A stretch of 37,208 nt of DNA from Allomuricauda sp. (lineage in GTDB: Bacteria; Bacteroidota; Bacteroidia; Flavobacteriales; Flavobacteriaceae): positions 1 to 37,208 of the forward strand of contig JASBTQ010000033.1 in NCBI GenBank assembly GCA_030148335.1, in the 5' to 3' direction. The position numbers and the translations under genes were made by a program. Within the stretch, counting starts at the first letter, position 1, and each line of letters starts with the position of its first letter. Below the pieces are notes generated by a model. That model searched no databases, was not told the origin of the DNA, and worked only from the letters and a program-made list of their open reading frames with translations. Shown one piece after another: positions 23,566-32,517 of the stretch.

Positions 23566-25162
23566 CACCCATCAAACCTATACGCTTTCAAAGAAAGAAT
23601 TGACCCTAAGACAAAAAGTGGGACAATTGTTCATGCCCGCAGTGTTCATCAACGATACCGAGGAAGAAGTCCAAAAAATGGAAAGGCTCATCAAGGAACA
23701 CCATGTAGGTTCCATCTGTTTTTTCCACAGTAGGGCCAGTGCTGCGACCAATTTTGAAGGAAAGAAAAAAGTGGTGCACAATGCCAAAAGCTATGACCGA
23801 TTAAAGGAGCTCATCGACCGCTATCAGAAAGCAGCTGAAATTCCTCTTTTAGTGGCCATCGATGCCGAATGGGGGTTGGCCATGCGCATTGAGAACACCC
23901 CACAGTTTCCCTACGCCATCACCCTCGGGGCACTGAACGGGGACGAAAAGTTAATCCAACAGGTGGGGCAATATATTGGCCAGGATTGCAGGGCTGCTGG
24001 CATTCAGTGGAACCTTGCCCCGGTGGTGGACATCAACAACAATCCTGAAAACCCAGTGATCGGCTACCGTTCGTTCGGGGAAAACAAAGAAAAGGTGTTG
24101 GCCAAATCCGAAGCTTTCATTCGGGGAATGGAAAGTACCGGGACACTAAATTCCATCAAACACTTTCCCGGTCACGGCGATACGGCGACCGATTCCCATT
24201 TGGGATTGCCCGTCATCGACAAATCCATAGAGGAATTGATGAAAAATGAACTCTATCCTTTTCAAAAACTGATTGAAAAAGGAGTGGACTCGGTGATGGT
24301 GGGCCATTTGTCATTGCCCCAATTGGACTCCGAAAATCCATCGACCATTTCATCAAAAATCATCACCTATCTCTTGCGGAAACAAATGGGTTTTGAGGGT
24401 GTGATCATTTCTGATGCCCTGAACATGCACGCCGTCTCCAAAAAATATCCCCAAAAAGGAAAATTGGAACAGGCCGCTTTTGAAGCAGGGATGGACATAC
24501 TGTGCTTTAGTGAAAATGTTGCAGAAGGAATACAATTGATAGTGGACACGGTCACTGAAAGGCGAATCAATGAAAGTTTTGATCGGTTGTGGCAATTGAA
24601 GAAAAAAGCTTTTGCCTCCGAAAAAGAGATGGTCGCACCAAATGACGGTTCCGCATCTGTGCTAAACCGCAACATAGCACTTGAAAGCATCACGGAGCTC
24701 TATGGAAACCCTAGCGGCATCCAAAAATTAAAAGCTGAAGGATTTCTCAATATATCCTGTAACAACGGGAAAGAAAACATCTTTTCCCAAAAATTAGAGG
24801 ATGAATTTGGGATTGAAACTCTGGATATTGCTTTGCAAACGGACATCATCAACCAAAAGATCAAGACCACCAAAAATGTGGTCCTCTCCCTATTTCCACC
24901 GGCCGTGAAACCCAAGGACCTATTTGGGTTTGATGAAAACGTGTTGGAAACCGTCAAAAAATGGATCGATGAAAATAACACCTTGATCTACCTTTTTGGC
25001 AATCCCTATGTCTTGGACCTTTTAGGATTGAAACCGACCACCAATGTGGTTGTGGTCTATCAAGATTTTCCAGAATTCCAAGAGGTCGCTTTTGGACATT
25101 TCATGGAGAAAATTGAATCGAAGGGAAAACTGCCCATCCAACTAAAAACCTTTCAGCCATGA
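23558..25162 (+). CDS. nagZ: Beta-N-acetylglucosaminidase (GH3)
   Basis: NagZ releases GlcNAc from GlcNAc-anhydroMurNAc. I place the start at the ATG of 23558 (534 aa), inside the last codons of the permease gene, because the conserved region begins soon after (LTLRQKVGQLFMPAVF) and the 26 codons before it are not protein-like. The GH3 signature is complete: AIDAEWGLAMR, then KHFPGHG (201-207) with DTATDSH, where Asp212 and His214 form the acid/base dyad peculiar to NagZ-type enzymes, and the nucleophile Asp286 in IISDALNM. No signal peptide, so it acts in the cytoplasm. The extra 200 C-terminal residues form a second domain as in longer Gram-positive and Bacteroidota enzymes. It overlaps the methyltransferase gene by 4 bases. 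Confidence 0.94.
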   Translation: MTDTHQTYTLSKKELTLRQKVGQLFMPAVFINDTEEEVQKMERLIKEHHVGSICFFHSRASAATNFEGKKKVVHNAKSYDRLKELIDRYQKAAEIPLLVAIDAEWGLAMRIENTPQFPYAITLGALNGDEKLIQQVGQYIGQDCRAAGIQWNLAPVVDINNNPENPVIGYRSFGENKEKVLAKSEAFIRGMESTGTLNSIKHFPGHGDTATDSHLGLPVIDKSIEELMKNELYPFQKLIEKGVDSVMVGHLSLPQLDSENPSTISSKIITYLLRKQMGFEGVIISDALNMHAVSKKYPQKGKLEQAAFEAGMDILCFSENVAEGIQLIVDTVTERRINESFDRLWQLKKKAFASEKEMVAPNDGSASVLNRNIALESITELYGNPSGIQKLKAEGFLNISCNNGKENIFSQKLEDEFGIETLDIALQTDIINQKIKTTKNVVLSLFPPAVKPKDLFGFDENVLETVKKWIDENNTLIYLFGNPYVLDLLGLKPTTNVVVVYQDFPEFQEVAFGHFMEKIESKGKLPIQLKTFQP

Positions 25163-25824
25163 GCAAAGAAATCCTTGATTCTTGGAACAAAAATGCGGAT
25201 GAGTGGATAAAAGTCATTCAAAATGATGCCATCCCCTCAAGAAAGTTCACCAATAAGGCCATACTTGAAATGGTTTCGGAATTGGACGGAAAAAAGATGG
25301 TGGATATTGGCTGCGGAGAAGGTTGGCTGACCCGTGAGATGGGTAAATTGGGCTGGGAGGCCACGGGCTTAGATGCTATTGAGAGTTTGGTCTTGGAAGC
25401 CCGAAAAAAAAGTGATGAAGGCTTCCACGTTCTCACATACGAGGAAATCATTGATGGAAAACCAATGCCCAATGCCCCTTTTGATGCCGCCGTGTTCAAT
25501 TTTTGTCTTTACTTGAAGGATGGATTGACGGAACTCCTATCCAATACCCTAAAACAACTTTCTCCAAATGGAACCCTAGTGATCCAAACCCTCCACCCCT
25601 TCTTTTTGCTCCAAAATGGGTTGCCCTACAAAAGTCAATGGCTGTCCGATTCTTGGAAGGGGTTACCCGGCGATTTCACCGATGGTCATTCATGGTATGC
25701 CCGTACTTTGGAGGATTGGGTGGCAGAGCTGAACCGATTGGAAAATATCAACTTCAGTATGAAAGAAATAGTGAATGATGAGGAAAAACCCATTTCCTTG
25801 ATCCTAAAACTAAAAAAACGATGA
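25159..25824 (+). CDS. Class I SAM-dependent methyltransferase of unknown substrate
   Basis: The SAM-binding motif I is VDIGCGEGWLTREMG (48-62), followed by an acidic end of strand 2 (GLDAIESLV) and a motif IV region PFDAAVFNFCLYL. The later segments NTLKQLSPNGTLVIQTLHPF and the aromatic-rich GDFTDGHSWYARTLEDW are typical of small-molecule methyltransferases of the UbiE/Methyltransf_11-25 type. At 221 aa with no signal peptide it is cytoplasmic. It overlaps nagZ and anmK by 4 bases each (ATGA), so it is co-translated with two murein recycling enzymes. I know of no methylation step in murein recycling; possible targets are an amino sugar, the lactyl carboxylate of anhydroMurNAc, or something unrelated. 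Confidence 0.85.
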   Translation: MSKEILDSWNKNADEWIKVIQNDAIPSRKFTNKAILEMVSELDGKKMVDIGCGEGWLTREMGKLGWEATGLDAIESLVLEARKKSDEGFHVLTYEEIIDGKPMPNAPFDAAVFNFCLYLKDGLTELLSNTLKQLSPNGTLVIQTLHPFFLLQNGLPYKSQWLSDSWKGLPGDFTDGHSWYARTLEDWVAELNRLENINFSMKEIVNDEEKPISLILKLKKR

Positions 25825-26903
25825 GCCATTATAATGTATTGGGGTTGATGTCAGGCACCTCACTGGATGGTTTGGACATGGCCCTTTGCCATATCTGGGA
25901 AGAAAATGGGCATTGGAACTACGCCATCAAGCACACCAAGGATATTGCCTACTCCAATGAAATGAGGGAACATCTCAAAAATGCAATTTACCTAAGTGAA
26001 AAGGACCATGCCCAGTTACACCGGGATTATGGTATTTGGTTGGGGGAACAGGCCAGAAGTTTTATGGAAGAATTTGGTCCAGAGATAGATTTTATTGCAA
26101 GTCACGGGCATACCTCCCACCACCGACCTGATGAGGGCATTACATTTCAACTCGGGGATGGACAAATGCTGGCCAACACCTCAGGCAAACAAGTGGTGTG
26201 TGATTTCAGGACCAAAGATGTGTCCCTAAAGGGACAAGGTGCTCCGTTAGTCCCAATTGGCGACAAACTGCTGTTCCATGAATATGACTTTTGTTTGAAC
26301 TTGGGCGGCATCAGCAATATTTCTTTTGACAAGGATGGGGAGCGCATTGCCTATGACATTGGTTTGGCCAACATGCCCTTGAATTATATTACCCATAAAA
26401 TGGGTCTGGCGTATGATGAAAACGGAAAACTGGCCCGTTCCGGAAAGTTGGACCATGATCTTCTGCAAAAACTGAACGCCTTGGCGTATTACCAATTACC
26501 CTATCCGAAGTCCACAGGTTACGAATGGTTCACCGGCGAGATTGTCCCCCTGATCGAAGCTTCCGGAAGTTCCGAAATAGATCTTTTGCACACCTTTATC
26601 CACCATAATTGCGAGCAGATTGCCATTTCGGTCCATAAGCATCAAGGCAAATCACAAAATAAATTACTGGCAACAGGCGGTGGGGCACTCAATCAGTTTT
26701 TTATGGATACCCTCCAAGAAAAGTTGGGCTCCCATACCGAAGTGGTTGTCCCAAGCAAGACATTGATTGCCTATAAAGAGGCTTTAGTGTTTGCACTGAT
26801 GGGCGTACTACGTTTGGAAGGAAAAACCAATGTGTTGCGTTCCGTTACCGGTGCCACATCAGACTCCTGCAGTGGGGAGGTCTTTCTTCCCCACATGGAT
26901 TAA
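25821..26903 (+). CDS. anmK: Anhydro-N-acetylmuramic acid kinase
   Basis: AnmK uses ATP and water to open the 1,6-anhydro ring of anhydroMurNAc and phosphorylate it, giving MurNAc-6-phosphate, the substrate of MurQ. Family features: GLMSGTSLDGLDMAL (8-22), ASHGHTSHHRP, VVCDFRTKDVSLKGQGAPLV, NLGGISNISF, GLANMPLNY and the ATP-site motif LLATGGGALN, with PSKTLIAYKEALVFALMGVL at the end. Length (360 aa) is normal, with no signal peptide. It is the last gene of the operon, overlaps the methyltransferase by 4 bases, and its final 4 bases overlap the end of the opposite-strand transporter gene. The presence of AnmK shows that the locus handles anhydro-sugars, the products of lytic transglycosylases, rather than only hydrolytic fragments. 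Confidence 0.96.
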   Translation: MSHYNVLGLMSGTSLDGLDMALCHIWEENGHWNYAIKHTKDIAYSNEMREHLKNAIYLSEKDHAQLHRDYGIWLGEQARSFMEEFGPEIDFIASHGHTSHHRPDEGITFQLGDGQMLANTSGKQVVCDFRTKDVSLKGQGAPLVPIGDKLLFHEYDFCLNLGGISNISFDKDGERIAYDIGLANMPLNYITHKMGLAYDENGKLARSGKLDHDLLQKLNALAYYQLPYPKSTGYEWFTGEIVPLIEASGSSEIDLLHTFIHHNCEQIAISVHKHQGKSQNKLLATGGGALNQFFMDTLQEKLGSHTEVVVPSKTLIAYKEALVFALMGVLRLEGKTNVLRSVTGATSDSCSGEVFLPHMD

Positions 26904-28114
26904 ACAGTTGCCAGCCTTCGTCGTCTCGGCTTTCTCACCATCAGGAAAATAGCAAGGGCACACAGGCCGCAAACTGCGAGACCAGCGAAGAGTGGCCATA
27001 CACTATCCTTCACAAATTCCCCGATGAAAGTTGCAATGGGAATGGAGAGTATCGTGGAAACAAAACCGTTGATGGCCGCCCCTATCCCTGCAATATGACC
27101 AATCGGCTCCATAGCGATGGAACGGAAATTTCCCCACATAAACCCAAGACAGAAAAACTGCACGGACAGAAAACCGACCAAAACATAGATACTGGGGTTG
27201 GGCGAGTTCAGGAATAAAACGGAATACAGAAGGGCTACCACACAAAATACGATAGTGGCCATCAAGGACAATTTTCGCATCCCGAAGCGCATCACCAAGG
27301 TACCGTTCAAAAAAGTGGAAAGGCCGATGGAAATGGCCAATCCTGCAAAAATATAGGGAAACATTTCCTTCAATGCATACTGGTCTTCAAAAATATGCTG
27401 GGCCGAGCTCAAATACACCAAAAATGCACCCGTGACCAATCCGGAAGTAAGCGTAAATGCAACGGTTTCCCTATGCTTTACAAACTCCTTCAGACCATCG
27501 ATAAAGACATGGCCCGTAAACGGGATCTTATATTCGGGGTGCAACGTTTCTGGCTGTCTTTTCCAAAACCAAAGTGCAACCACCAAGGCAAAGAACAACT
27601 GCACATAAAAAATGGCCTGCCATCCGGCGGCATCCAAGATCAATTTGCCTATGGCAGGGGCCACAACGGGCACCAATATGAAGAAGGCCACGACGAAGGA
27701 CATGACCTTGGCCATATAATCGCCTTCATACGTATCGCGGATGATGGAAATGGATATGGTGCGTGGGGCTGAAAGCCCTATTCCCTGAAATATCCTTCCC
27801 ACGACCATCACTTCCAATGATGGTGCATAAAGACAAATGATACTGGCCACCAAAAAAATGATGAAACCGACATAGACCACGGGTTTTCTTCCAAAACTAT
27901 CGGATATGGGTCCAAAAAACAATTGTCCCACACCCAATCCCAGAAAAATCATAGTGACCAGCAATTGATTATCTGTTGGATCCAGGCTGTTGATGGCCTC
28001 CCCAATATTTGAAATAGCGGGCAAAATGGCATCGATGGCCAAGGCGACGATGGACATTAAGGCCGCCATCATGGCCACAAATTCAAAATGGGGTTTTTGG
28101 TTTTCTTTTTGCAT
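26900..28114 (-). CDS. MFS efflux transporter, Bcr/CflA type
   Basis: An inner-membrane drug/H+ antiporter-like protein of 404 residues with 12 predicted hydrophobic segments. Typical Bcr/CflA features: MSIVALAIDAILPAISNIGE in helix 1, the A motif GQLFFGPISDSFGRKPVV between helices 2 and 3, GRIFQGIGLSAPRTISISII in helices 4-5, and LVPVVAPAIGKLI. Bcr and relatives export bicyclomycin, chloramphenicol or dipeptides; the natural substrate here is unknown. The gene converges with anmK with a 4-base overlap of the coding ends and ends in a strongly basic tail (RKPRRRRL). It is on the opposite strand and probably not part of the murein operon, though a role in exporting a related compound cannot be excluded. 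Confidence 0.9.
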   Translation of the reverse strand: MQKENQKPHFEFVAMMAALMSIVALAIDAILPAISNIGEAINSLDPTDNQLLVTMIFLGLGVGQLFFGPISDSFGRKPVVYVGFIIFLVASIICLYAPSLEVMVVGRIFQGIGLSAPRTISISIIRDTYEGDYMAKVMSFVVAFFILVPVVAPAIGKLILDAAGWQAIFYVQLFFALVVALWFWKRQPETLHPEYKIPFTGHVFIDGLKEFVKHRETVAFTLTSGLVTGAFLVYLSSAQHIFEDQYALKEMFPYIFAGLAISIGLSTFLNGTLVMRFGMRKLSLMATIVFCVVALLYSVLFLNSPNPSIYVLVGFLSVQFFCLGFMWGNFRSIAMEPIGHIAGIGAAINGFVSTILSIPIATFIGEFVKDSVWPLFAGLAVCGLCALAIFLMVRKPRRRRLATV

Positions 28115-28133
28115 GCCGCAAAATTAGGCATCC

Positions 28134-28198
28134 CCTATGGACGAAGAAAGCTTTTAAGATAGGTTTAATGTTATTTTCATATAAGCTTTGTCTATAGG
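28134..28198. repeat. Imperfect inverted repeat upstream of the efflux gene
   Basis: Arms 28134-28153 (CCTATGGACGAAGAAAGCTT) and 28183-28198 (AAGCTTTGTCTATAGG) are complementary apart from one mismatch and a 4-base insertion. It starts 20 bases before the transporter start codon and has no T-tract, so an operator or a leader RNA structure is more likely than a terminator. Confidence 0.4.
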
Positions 28199-28283
28199 TC
28201 ATTTCGAATGTATGTGGGAAATCTCACAGACAAAAAAAATCACAATTCAATTAGTGAAAATTGGTGCAGTTCGTGTCAAACCA

Positions 28284-29825
28284 TCACAACGGAATGTTCC
28301 CATGCTTCTTCCAAGGGATCTGCACTTCTTTTTTCTCCAACATGGCAAAGGCTTTCAGTAATTTGCGCCTGGTTTCTTTCGGCAAGATGACCTCATCAAT
28401 GAATCCGCGTTCCGCAGCTCGATAAGGGTTGGCGAATTTTTCCGCATATTCGGTCTCTTTCTCCTTCAATTTGGCTTCGGGATCAGCGGAAGCGGCAATC
28501 TCGCGCCTAAAAATGATCTCGCTCGCTCCCTTGGCCCCCATCACCGCAATCTCGGCAGTGGGCCATGCAAAGTTAAAGTCGGCCCCAATATGTTTGGAAT
28601 TCATCACATCGTATGCCCCGCCATACGCTTTTCGTGTGATGACGGTCACCCGCGGCACGGTCGCCTCGCTGAGTGCATAGAGCAATTTGGCCCCGTGCAT
28701 GATGATTCCACTCCATTCCTGGTCCGTTCCCGGCAAAAACCCAGGGACATCCACCAAAACAAGCAATGGAATGTTGAAAGCATCGCAACAACGGGTGAAA
28801 CGGGCCGCTTTCTGCGAGCCCCGCACATCCAACACCCCAGCCAAAAACATGGGTTGGTTGGCAATGACCCCAATGCTCCGCCCTCCCAAACGGGCAAAGC
28901 CCGTGATGATATTTTCCGCAAAGTCCTTATGGATTTCATAAAATGTATCGTTGTCGATGATGCCTTGGATAACGTCATGCATATCGTACGGCTTGTTGGG
29001 GTTATCAGGAACAATGTTGGAAAGCTGCTCCCGAAGCTCATCACCAAGCTCATACGGTTTCATCTTGGGCCGTTCGGTGTTGTTCTGGGGCAGGTAGTCC
29101 AACAATCTTTTGATATCGTCCAAACAAGTGGCATCGTTGGATGCCGTTCGATGTGCCACACCCGACTTCGCCGCGTGTGTTCTGGCCCCACCCAATTCTT
29201 CGGAAGTGACCTCTTCATTGGTCACCGTTTTCACCACATTCGGGCCCGTGACAAACATGTAACTGGTATCCTCTACCATCACAATAAAATCCGTCATGGC
29301 CGGGGAATAGACAGCACCACCGGCACAGGGACCCATAATGGCCGAAATTTGCGGAATCACGCCCGAAGCCTGAACATTTCGGTAAAAAATATCGGCATAG
29401 CCTCCCAAAGACCGTACCCCTTCCTGGATCCTCGCCCCTCCGGAATCGTTCAGTCCCACAATAGGAGCCCCAACCTTCATGGCCAAGTCCATCACCTTGC
29501 AAATCTTTTCGGCATGGGTCTCGGACAAAGCACCACCAAAAACGGTAAAATCCTGGGCATACACATATACCAGTCTTCCGTTGACAGTACCATAGCCCGT
29601 AACCACCCCATCACCATAGTAGATTTCCTTGTCCATGTCAAAATCGGTGGTACGATGGGTGACCAAGGCCCCCATTTCTTCGAAGGAACCTTCATCCAAA
29701 AAGTAATGGACCCGCTCACGGGCCGTCAATTTTTTCTTTTGATGCTGCTTTTCAATCCGTTTTTGCCCACCACCCAAAAGGGCTTGGGCCATTTTCTCCT
29801 GAAGCGTCTTTATTTTGTCATCCAT
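28284..29825 (-). CDS. pccB: Acyl-CoA carboxylase carboxyltransferase subunit (propionyl-CoA carboxylase beta)
   Basis: The biotin-dependent carboxyltransferase subunit (513 aa, normal length), a tandem crotonase-fold protein. Conserved features: [20 protein letters not shown], then [20 protein letters not shown] (acyl-CoA site), [52 protein letters not shown] and [13 protein letters not shown]. It would move CO2 from carboxybiotin to propionyl-CoA, giving (S)-methylmalonyl-CoA. The gene is third in an operon with the biotin carrier and biotin carboxylase genes, 5 bases after the latter. The choice of propionyl-CoA over acetyl-CoA or another acyl-CoA rests on the divergent methylmalonyl-CoA mutase operon. 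Confidence 0.92.
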   Translation of the reverse strand: MDDKIKTLQEKMAQALLGGGQKRIEKQHQKKKLTARERVHYFLDEGSFEEMGALVTHRTTDFDMDKEIYYGDGVVTGYGTVNGRLVYVYAQDFTVFGGALSETHAEKICKVMDLAMKVGAPIVGLNDSGGARIQEGVRSLGGYADIFYRNVQASGVIPQISAIMGPCAGGAVYSPAMTDFIVMVEDTSYMFVTGPNVVKTVTNEEVTSEELGGARTHAAKSGVAHRTASNDATCLDDIKRLLDYLPQNNTERPKMKPYELGDELREQLSNIVPDNPNKPYDMHDVIQGIIDNDTFYEIHKDFAENIITGFARLGGRSIGVIANQPMFLAGVLDVRGSQKAARFTRCCDAFNIPLLVLVDVPGFLPGTDQEWSGIIMHGAKLLYALSEATVPRVTVITRKAYGGAYDVMNSKHIGADFNFAWPTAEIAVMGAKGASEIIFRREIAASADPEAKLKEKETEYAEKFANPYRAAERGFIDEVILPKETRRKLLKAFAMLEKKEVQIPWKKHGNIPL

Positions 29826-29830
29826 GGGAT

Positions 29831-31273
29831 TCAGTTTGATGGCAACCGTACTGTTTTTTTATCTTCCAAATACTGATAGAGTGCAACCAGCGCAGCTACT
29901 TCGGCTTGGTTGGCATTGCGCTCTTTGATGTCGTCCGGGGCATAATGGTTTTTCACAAAGTGAGTATCAAAATTGCCCGACCGGAAGGCTTCATGGGCAA
30001 AGACAAAACTCCCGAACGGCAACGTCGTCTGTACGCCCTTCACCTTGTACTCCTTGATGGCGTCCAGCATCAAGGCTATGGCTTCTTCCCTGGTTTTACC
30101 ATAGGTAATGAGCTTGGACAGCATGGGGTCGTAGTAGATGGGAACGTCCATGCCTTCCTCAAAACCATCGTCCACACGGATACCCTCTCCACTGGGCGGT
30201 TTGTATGTTTCCAGAGTCCCCACACTGGGCAAAAAATCGTTCAAAGGGTCTTCCGCATACACCCGAAGTTCCACAGCATGTCCTTGAATTTTTAGGTCTT
30301 CCTGCCTCATGGGCAGTTCCTCGCCACGGGCCACCCGAATCTGCAATTCCACCAAATCGACCCCTGTGATCATCTCGGTAACGGGGTGTTCCACCTGCAA
30401 ACGGGTGTTCATTTCCAAAAAATAGAAATTGTGATCGGCATCCATCAGAAATTCCACCGTACCTGCTCCTATATAATCGCAAGCCTTGGCCACTTTGGTG
30501 GCTGCCACGCCCATTTTATCCCTCAGTTCTGGGGTCAAAATGGAGGATGGGGCCTCTTCCACCACTTTTTGGTGCCGTCTTTGCACACTGCATTCCCGTT
30601 CAAAAAAATGCAGCACGTTCCCGTGGGTGTCCGCCATCACCTGTACTTCGATGTGTCTAGGGGACTTCACATATTTTTCCAAGAACACCGAGCCATCCCC
30701 AAATGCAGAGGTGGCCTCGCTGATGGCACGTTTCATGCCCGATTCCAGTTCCTCTTCCTTCTCCACGATACGCATTCCTTTGCCCCCACCTCCTGCGGAC
30801 GCCTTGATCAGAATGGGATAGCCTACCTCTTTTGCGATCTTCTTGGCCTTGGCCACATCGGTAATGGCCTCGTCTATGCCGGGAACCATGGGAATATCGT
30901 AAGTCTTCACAGCTTCCTTGGCCGCCAATTTGCTCCCCATAATCTTAATGGCCTTGGATTTGGGACCAATGAAGGTGATTCCACTTTTCTCGACAGCTTC
31001 GGCAAAATCGGCATTCTCGCTGAGGAAACCATACCCAGGGTGGATGCCATCAACACCAAGTGTCTTGGCCACTTCAATGATCTTATCTCCCCTCAAATAG
31101 GATTGGTTGGAGGGTGCCTCGCCAATGCAAACGGCCTCATCGGCAAATTTCACATGGGGTGCGTTCCTGTCCGCTTTTGAAAATACGGCCACGGTTTGGA
31201 TGCCCATTTTTTTGGCGGTCTTCATCACCCGGACCGCAATCTCGCCGCGGTTGGCAATCAATATTTTTTTCAT
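29831..31273 (-). CDS. accC: Biotin carboxylase subunit of acyl-CoA carboxylase
   Basis: The ATP-grasp enzyme that carboxylates biotin with bicarbonate. The N-terminal domain starts [20 protein letters not shown], followed by [19 protein letters not shown], the glycine-rich ATP lid [17 protein letters not shown], the bicarbonate-site region [20 protein letters not shown] and [20 protein letters not shown]. Length (480 aa) shows it carries no fused biotin domain, so the carrier is the separate gene before it. Its ATG overlaps the carrier stop by one base (TAATG), an arrangement that keeps subunit amounts matched. It is probably the PccA-type subunit; whether it also serves a housekeeping acetyl-CoA carboxylase cannot be told from this window. 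Confidence 0.93.
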   Translation of the reverse strand: MKKILIANRGEIAVRVMKTAKKMGIQTVAVFSKADRNAPHVKFADEAVCIGEAPSNQSYLRGDKIIEVAKTLGVDGIHPGYGFLSENADFAEAVEKSGITFIGPKSKAIKIMGSKLAAKEAVKTYDIPMVPGIDEAITDVAKAKKIAKEVGYPILIKASAGGGGKGMRIVEKEEELESGMKRAISEATSAFGDGSVFLEKYVKSPRHIEVQVMADTHGNVLHFFERECSVQRRHQKVVEEAPSSILTPELRDKMGVAATKVAKACDYIGAGTVEFLMDADHNFYFLEMNTRLQVEHPVTEMITGVDLVELQIRVARGEELPMRQEDLKIQGHAVELRVYAEDPLNDFLPSVGTLETYKPPSGEGIRVDDGFEEGMDVPIYYDPMLSKLITYGKTREEAIALMLDAIKEYKVKGVQTTLPFGSFVFAHEAFRSGNFDTHFVKNHYAPDDIKERNANQAEVAALVALYQYLEDKKTVRLPSN

Positions 31274-31758
31274 TATTCAAACGCTATCAACAATTGTTTT
31301 TTATCAACCGTATCACCTTGCTTCACGGCTACCTGTTTGATCACTCCCTTTCTCGGCGAAGTGATGGTGTTCTCCATTTTCATGGCCTCCAAGACCAAAA
31401 GTTGGTCCTCTTCGTCCACTTCTTGCCCTTCTTTCACCAAAATATCCAAGATAAGGCCGGGCATGGGGGCAGAAATGGAGTCGATGTTCTTGGCCCCATT
31501 GACCGCGAAGCCCATTTTCAGAATGAGTTCATCCAATGGCGTGTGGATAGATGCCGAGTATTCACTGCCATTGACAGAGATGGTATATCTGCCCGCATTC
31601 AAATCGGATTCCAGGATTTCCACATGGTAGGATTGCCCTTCTTGGAGCAAATGAAAAGTAGTTTTGCCCGTTTTGATCAAATCCAATGCCGCAATCTGTT
31701 CGCGGGAAAACGCAAACCCAACATTCTCGCCCACCTTTACCGAGTACGAACTGTCCAT
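31273..31758 (-). CDS. Biotin carboxyl carrier subunit of acyl-CoA carboxylase
   Basis: A 161-residue protein whose C-terminal 70 residues are a biotinyl domain: AMPGLILDILVKEGQEV, then the biotinylation motif LEAMKMEN with Lys127 as the biotin attachment site, then KQGDTVDKKQLLIAFE. The N-terminal half is a small beta-rich domain that probably binds the other subunits, like the BT linker of propionyl-CoA carboxylases. First gene of the three-gene operon, with the next start codon overlapping its stop. The separate short carrier gene is common in Bacteroidota. Confidence 0.92.
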   Translation of the reverse strand: MDSSYSVKVGENVGFAFSREQIAALDLIKTGKTTFHLLQEGQSYHVEILESDLNAGRYTISVNGSEYSASIHTPLDELILKMGFAVNGAKNIDSISAPMPGLILDILVKEGQEVDEEDQLLVLEAMKMENTITSPRKGVIKQVAVKQGDTVDKKQLLIAFE

Positions 31759-31782
31759 AGATATAATCTTTAGTTAGTTGGA

Positions 31783-31815
31783 TAAATATAAGAGTAATGG
31801 TTTGGAATTGCACAA
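31783..31815 (-). promoter_or_regulatory. Candidate promoter of the carboxylase operon
   Basis: On the minus strand TTG (31815-31813), 22 bases, then TATATTTA (31790-31783), one base off the TAnnTTTG consensus. Transcription would begin near 31776, about 18 bases before the carrier gene start. The spacing equals that of the predicted susC promoter. Confidence 0.4.
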
Positions 31816-31906
31816 GACATTCCGGTTATCCTTTGTTGTAATTTGCAGATGGGGTTATGGCAAGAGATATATTCAAATGTTTATTTTTGGGGTCAAATTG
31901 GTTCAT

Positions 31907-32515
31907 ATGCTGATCTTAGGGATTGCCGGGGGCACCGGTTGTGGAAAAACGACGGTGGTCAATCAAATTGTTGACCAACTTCCTGAAAATGAAGTGGGTG
32001 TTATTTCACAGGACTCGTATTACAACGACCTTTCCCACATGGACCGGAAGGAGCGTGGGAAGGTCAATTTTGACCATCCGAACTCCATTGATTTTGACTT
32101 GTTGATCTCCCATATGAAGCAGCTAAGGGAAGGTAAGACCATCCAAATGCCGGTATATTCCTTTGTGGAGGAAACACGTTTGGAAGAAACGATTCCGACC
32201 CCCCCCCGAAAGGTCATGATCATTGAGGGCATTCTGGTATTGAGCAATCCAAAGCTCCGCGACCTGTTCGACATCAAGATTTTTGTGCATGCCGACTCCG
32301 ATGAGCGATTGATTCGCAGGTTGCAGCGCGACATCAGGGAGCGGGGACACGATCTGGACAAGGTACTGACAAGGTACCAAACCGCCGTAAAGCCCATGCA
32401 CGAACAGTTTATAGAGCCTTCGAAGGAGTTTGCGGACATCATCATCCCGAACAACCACTACAACACAGTTGCCGTGGATATTGTGCGGACCATCATCAAC
32501 AATAAATTGGCATAG
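31907..32515 (+). CDS. udk: Uridine kinase
   Basis: Phosphorylates uridine and cytidine to the monophosphates (pyrimidine salvage). I use the ATG at 31907 (202 aa) since the P-loop must lie close to the N terminus: GIAGGTGCGKTTVV at 5-18. Also seen are ISQDSYYNDLSHM, NFDHPNSIDFDLL (the substrate-binding region), MIIEGILVL, RRLQRDIRERGHD and the C-terminal PSKEFADIIIP. Length is normal. It starts the operon udk - FtsB-like - mutA - mutB, with 2 bases before the next gene; I know this order from other Flavobacteriaceae. A run of nine Cs lies inside the gene at about 32199-32207. Confidence 0.95.
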   Translation: MLILGIAGGTGCGKTTVVNQIVDQLPENEVGVISQDSYYNDLSHMDRKERGKVNFDHPNSIDFDLLISHMKQLREGKTIQMPVYSFVEETRLEETIPTPPRKVMIIEGILVLSNPKLRDLFDIKIFVHADSDERLIRRLQRDIRERGHDLDKVLTRYQTAVKPMHEQFIEPSKEFADIIIPNNHYNTVAVDIVRTIINNKLA

Positions 32516-32517
32516 CC

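Noticed and set aside
28590..29876. A 428-codon plus-strand open frame over the carboxyltransferase gene
   Set aside because: It is the mirror of a strongly conserved gene; the translation is full of His, Gly, Arg and Ile and has no family resemblance.
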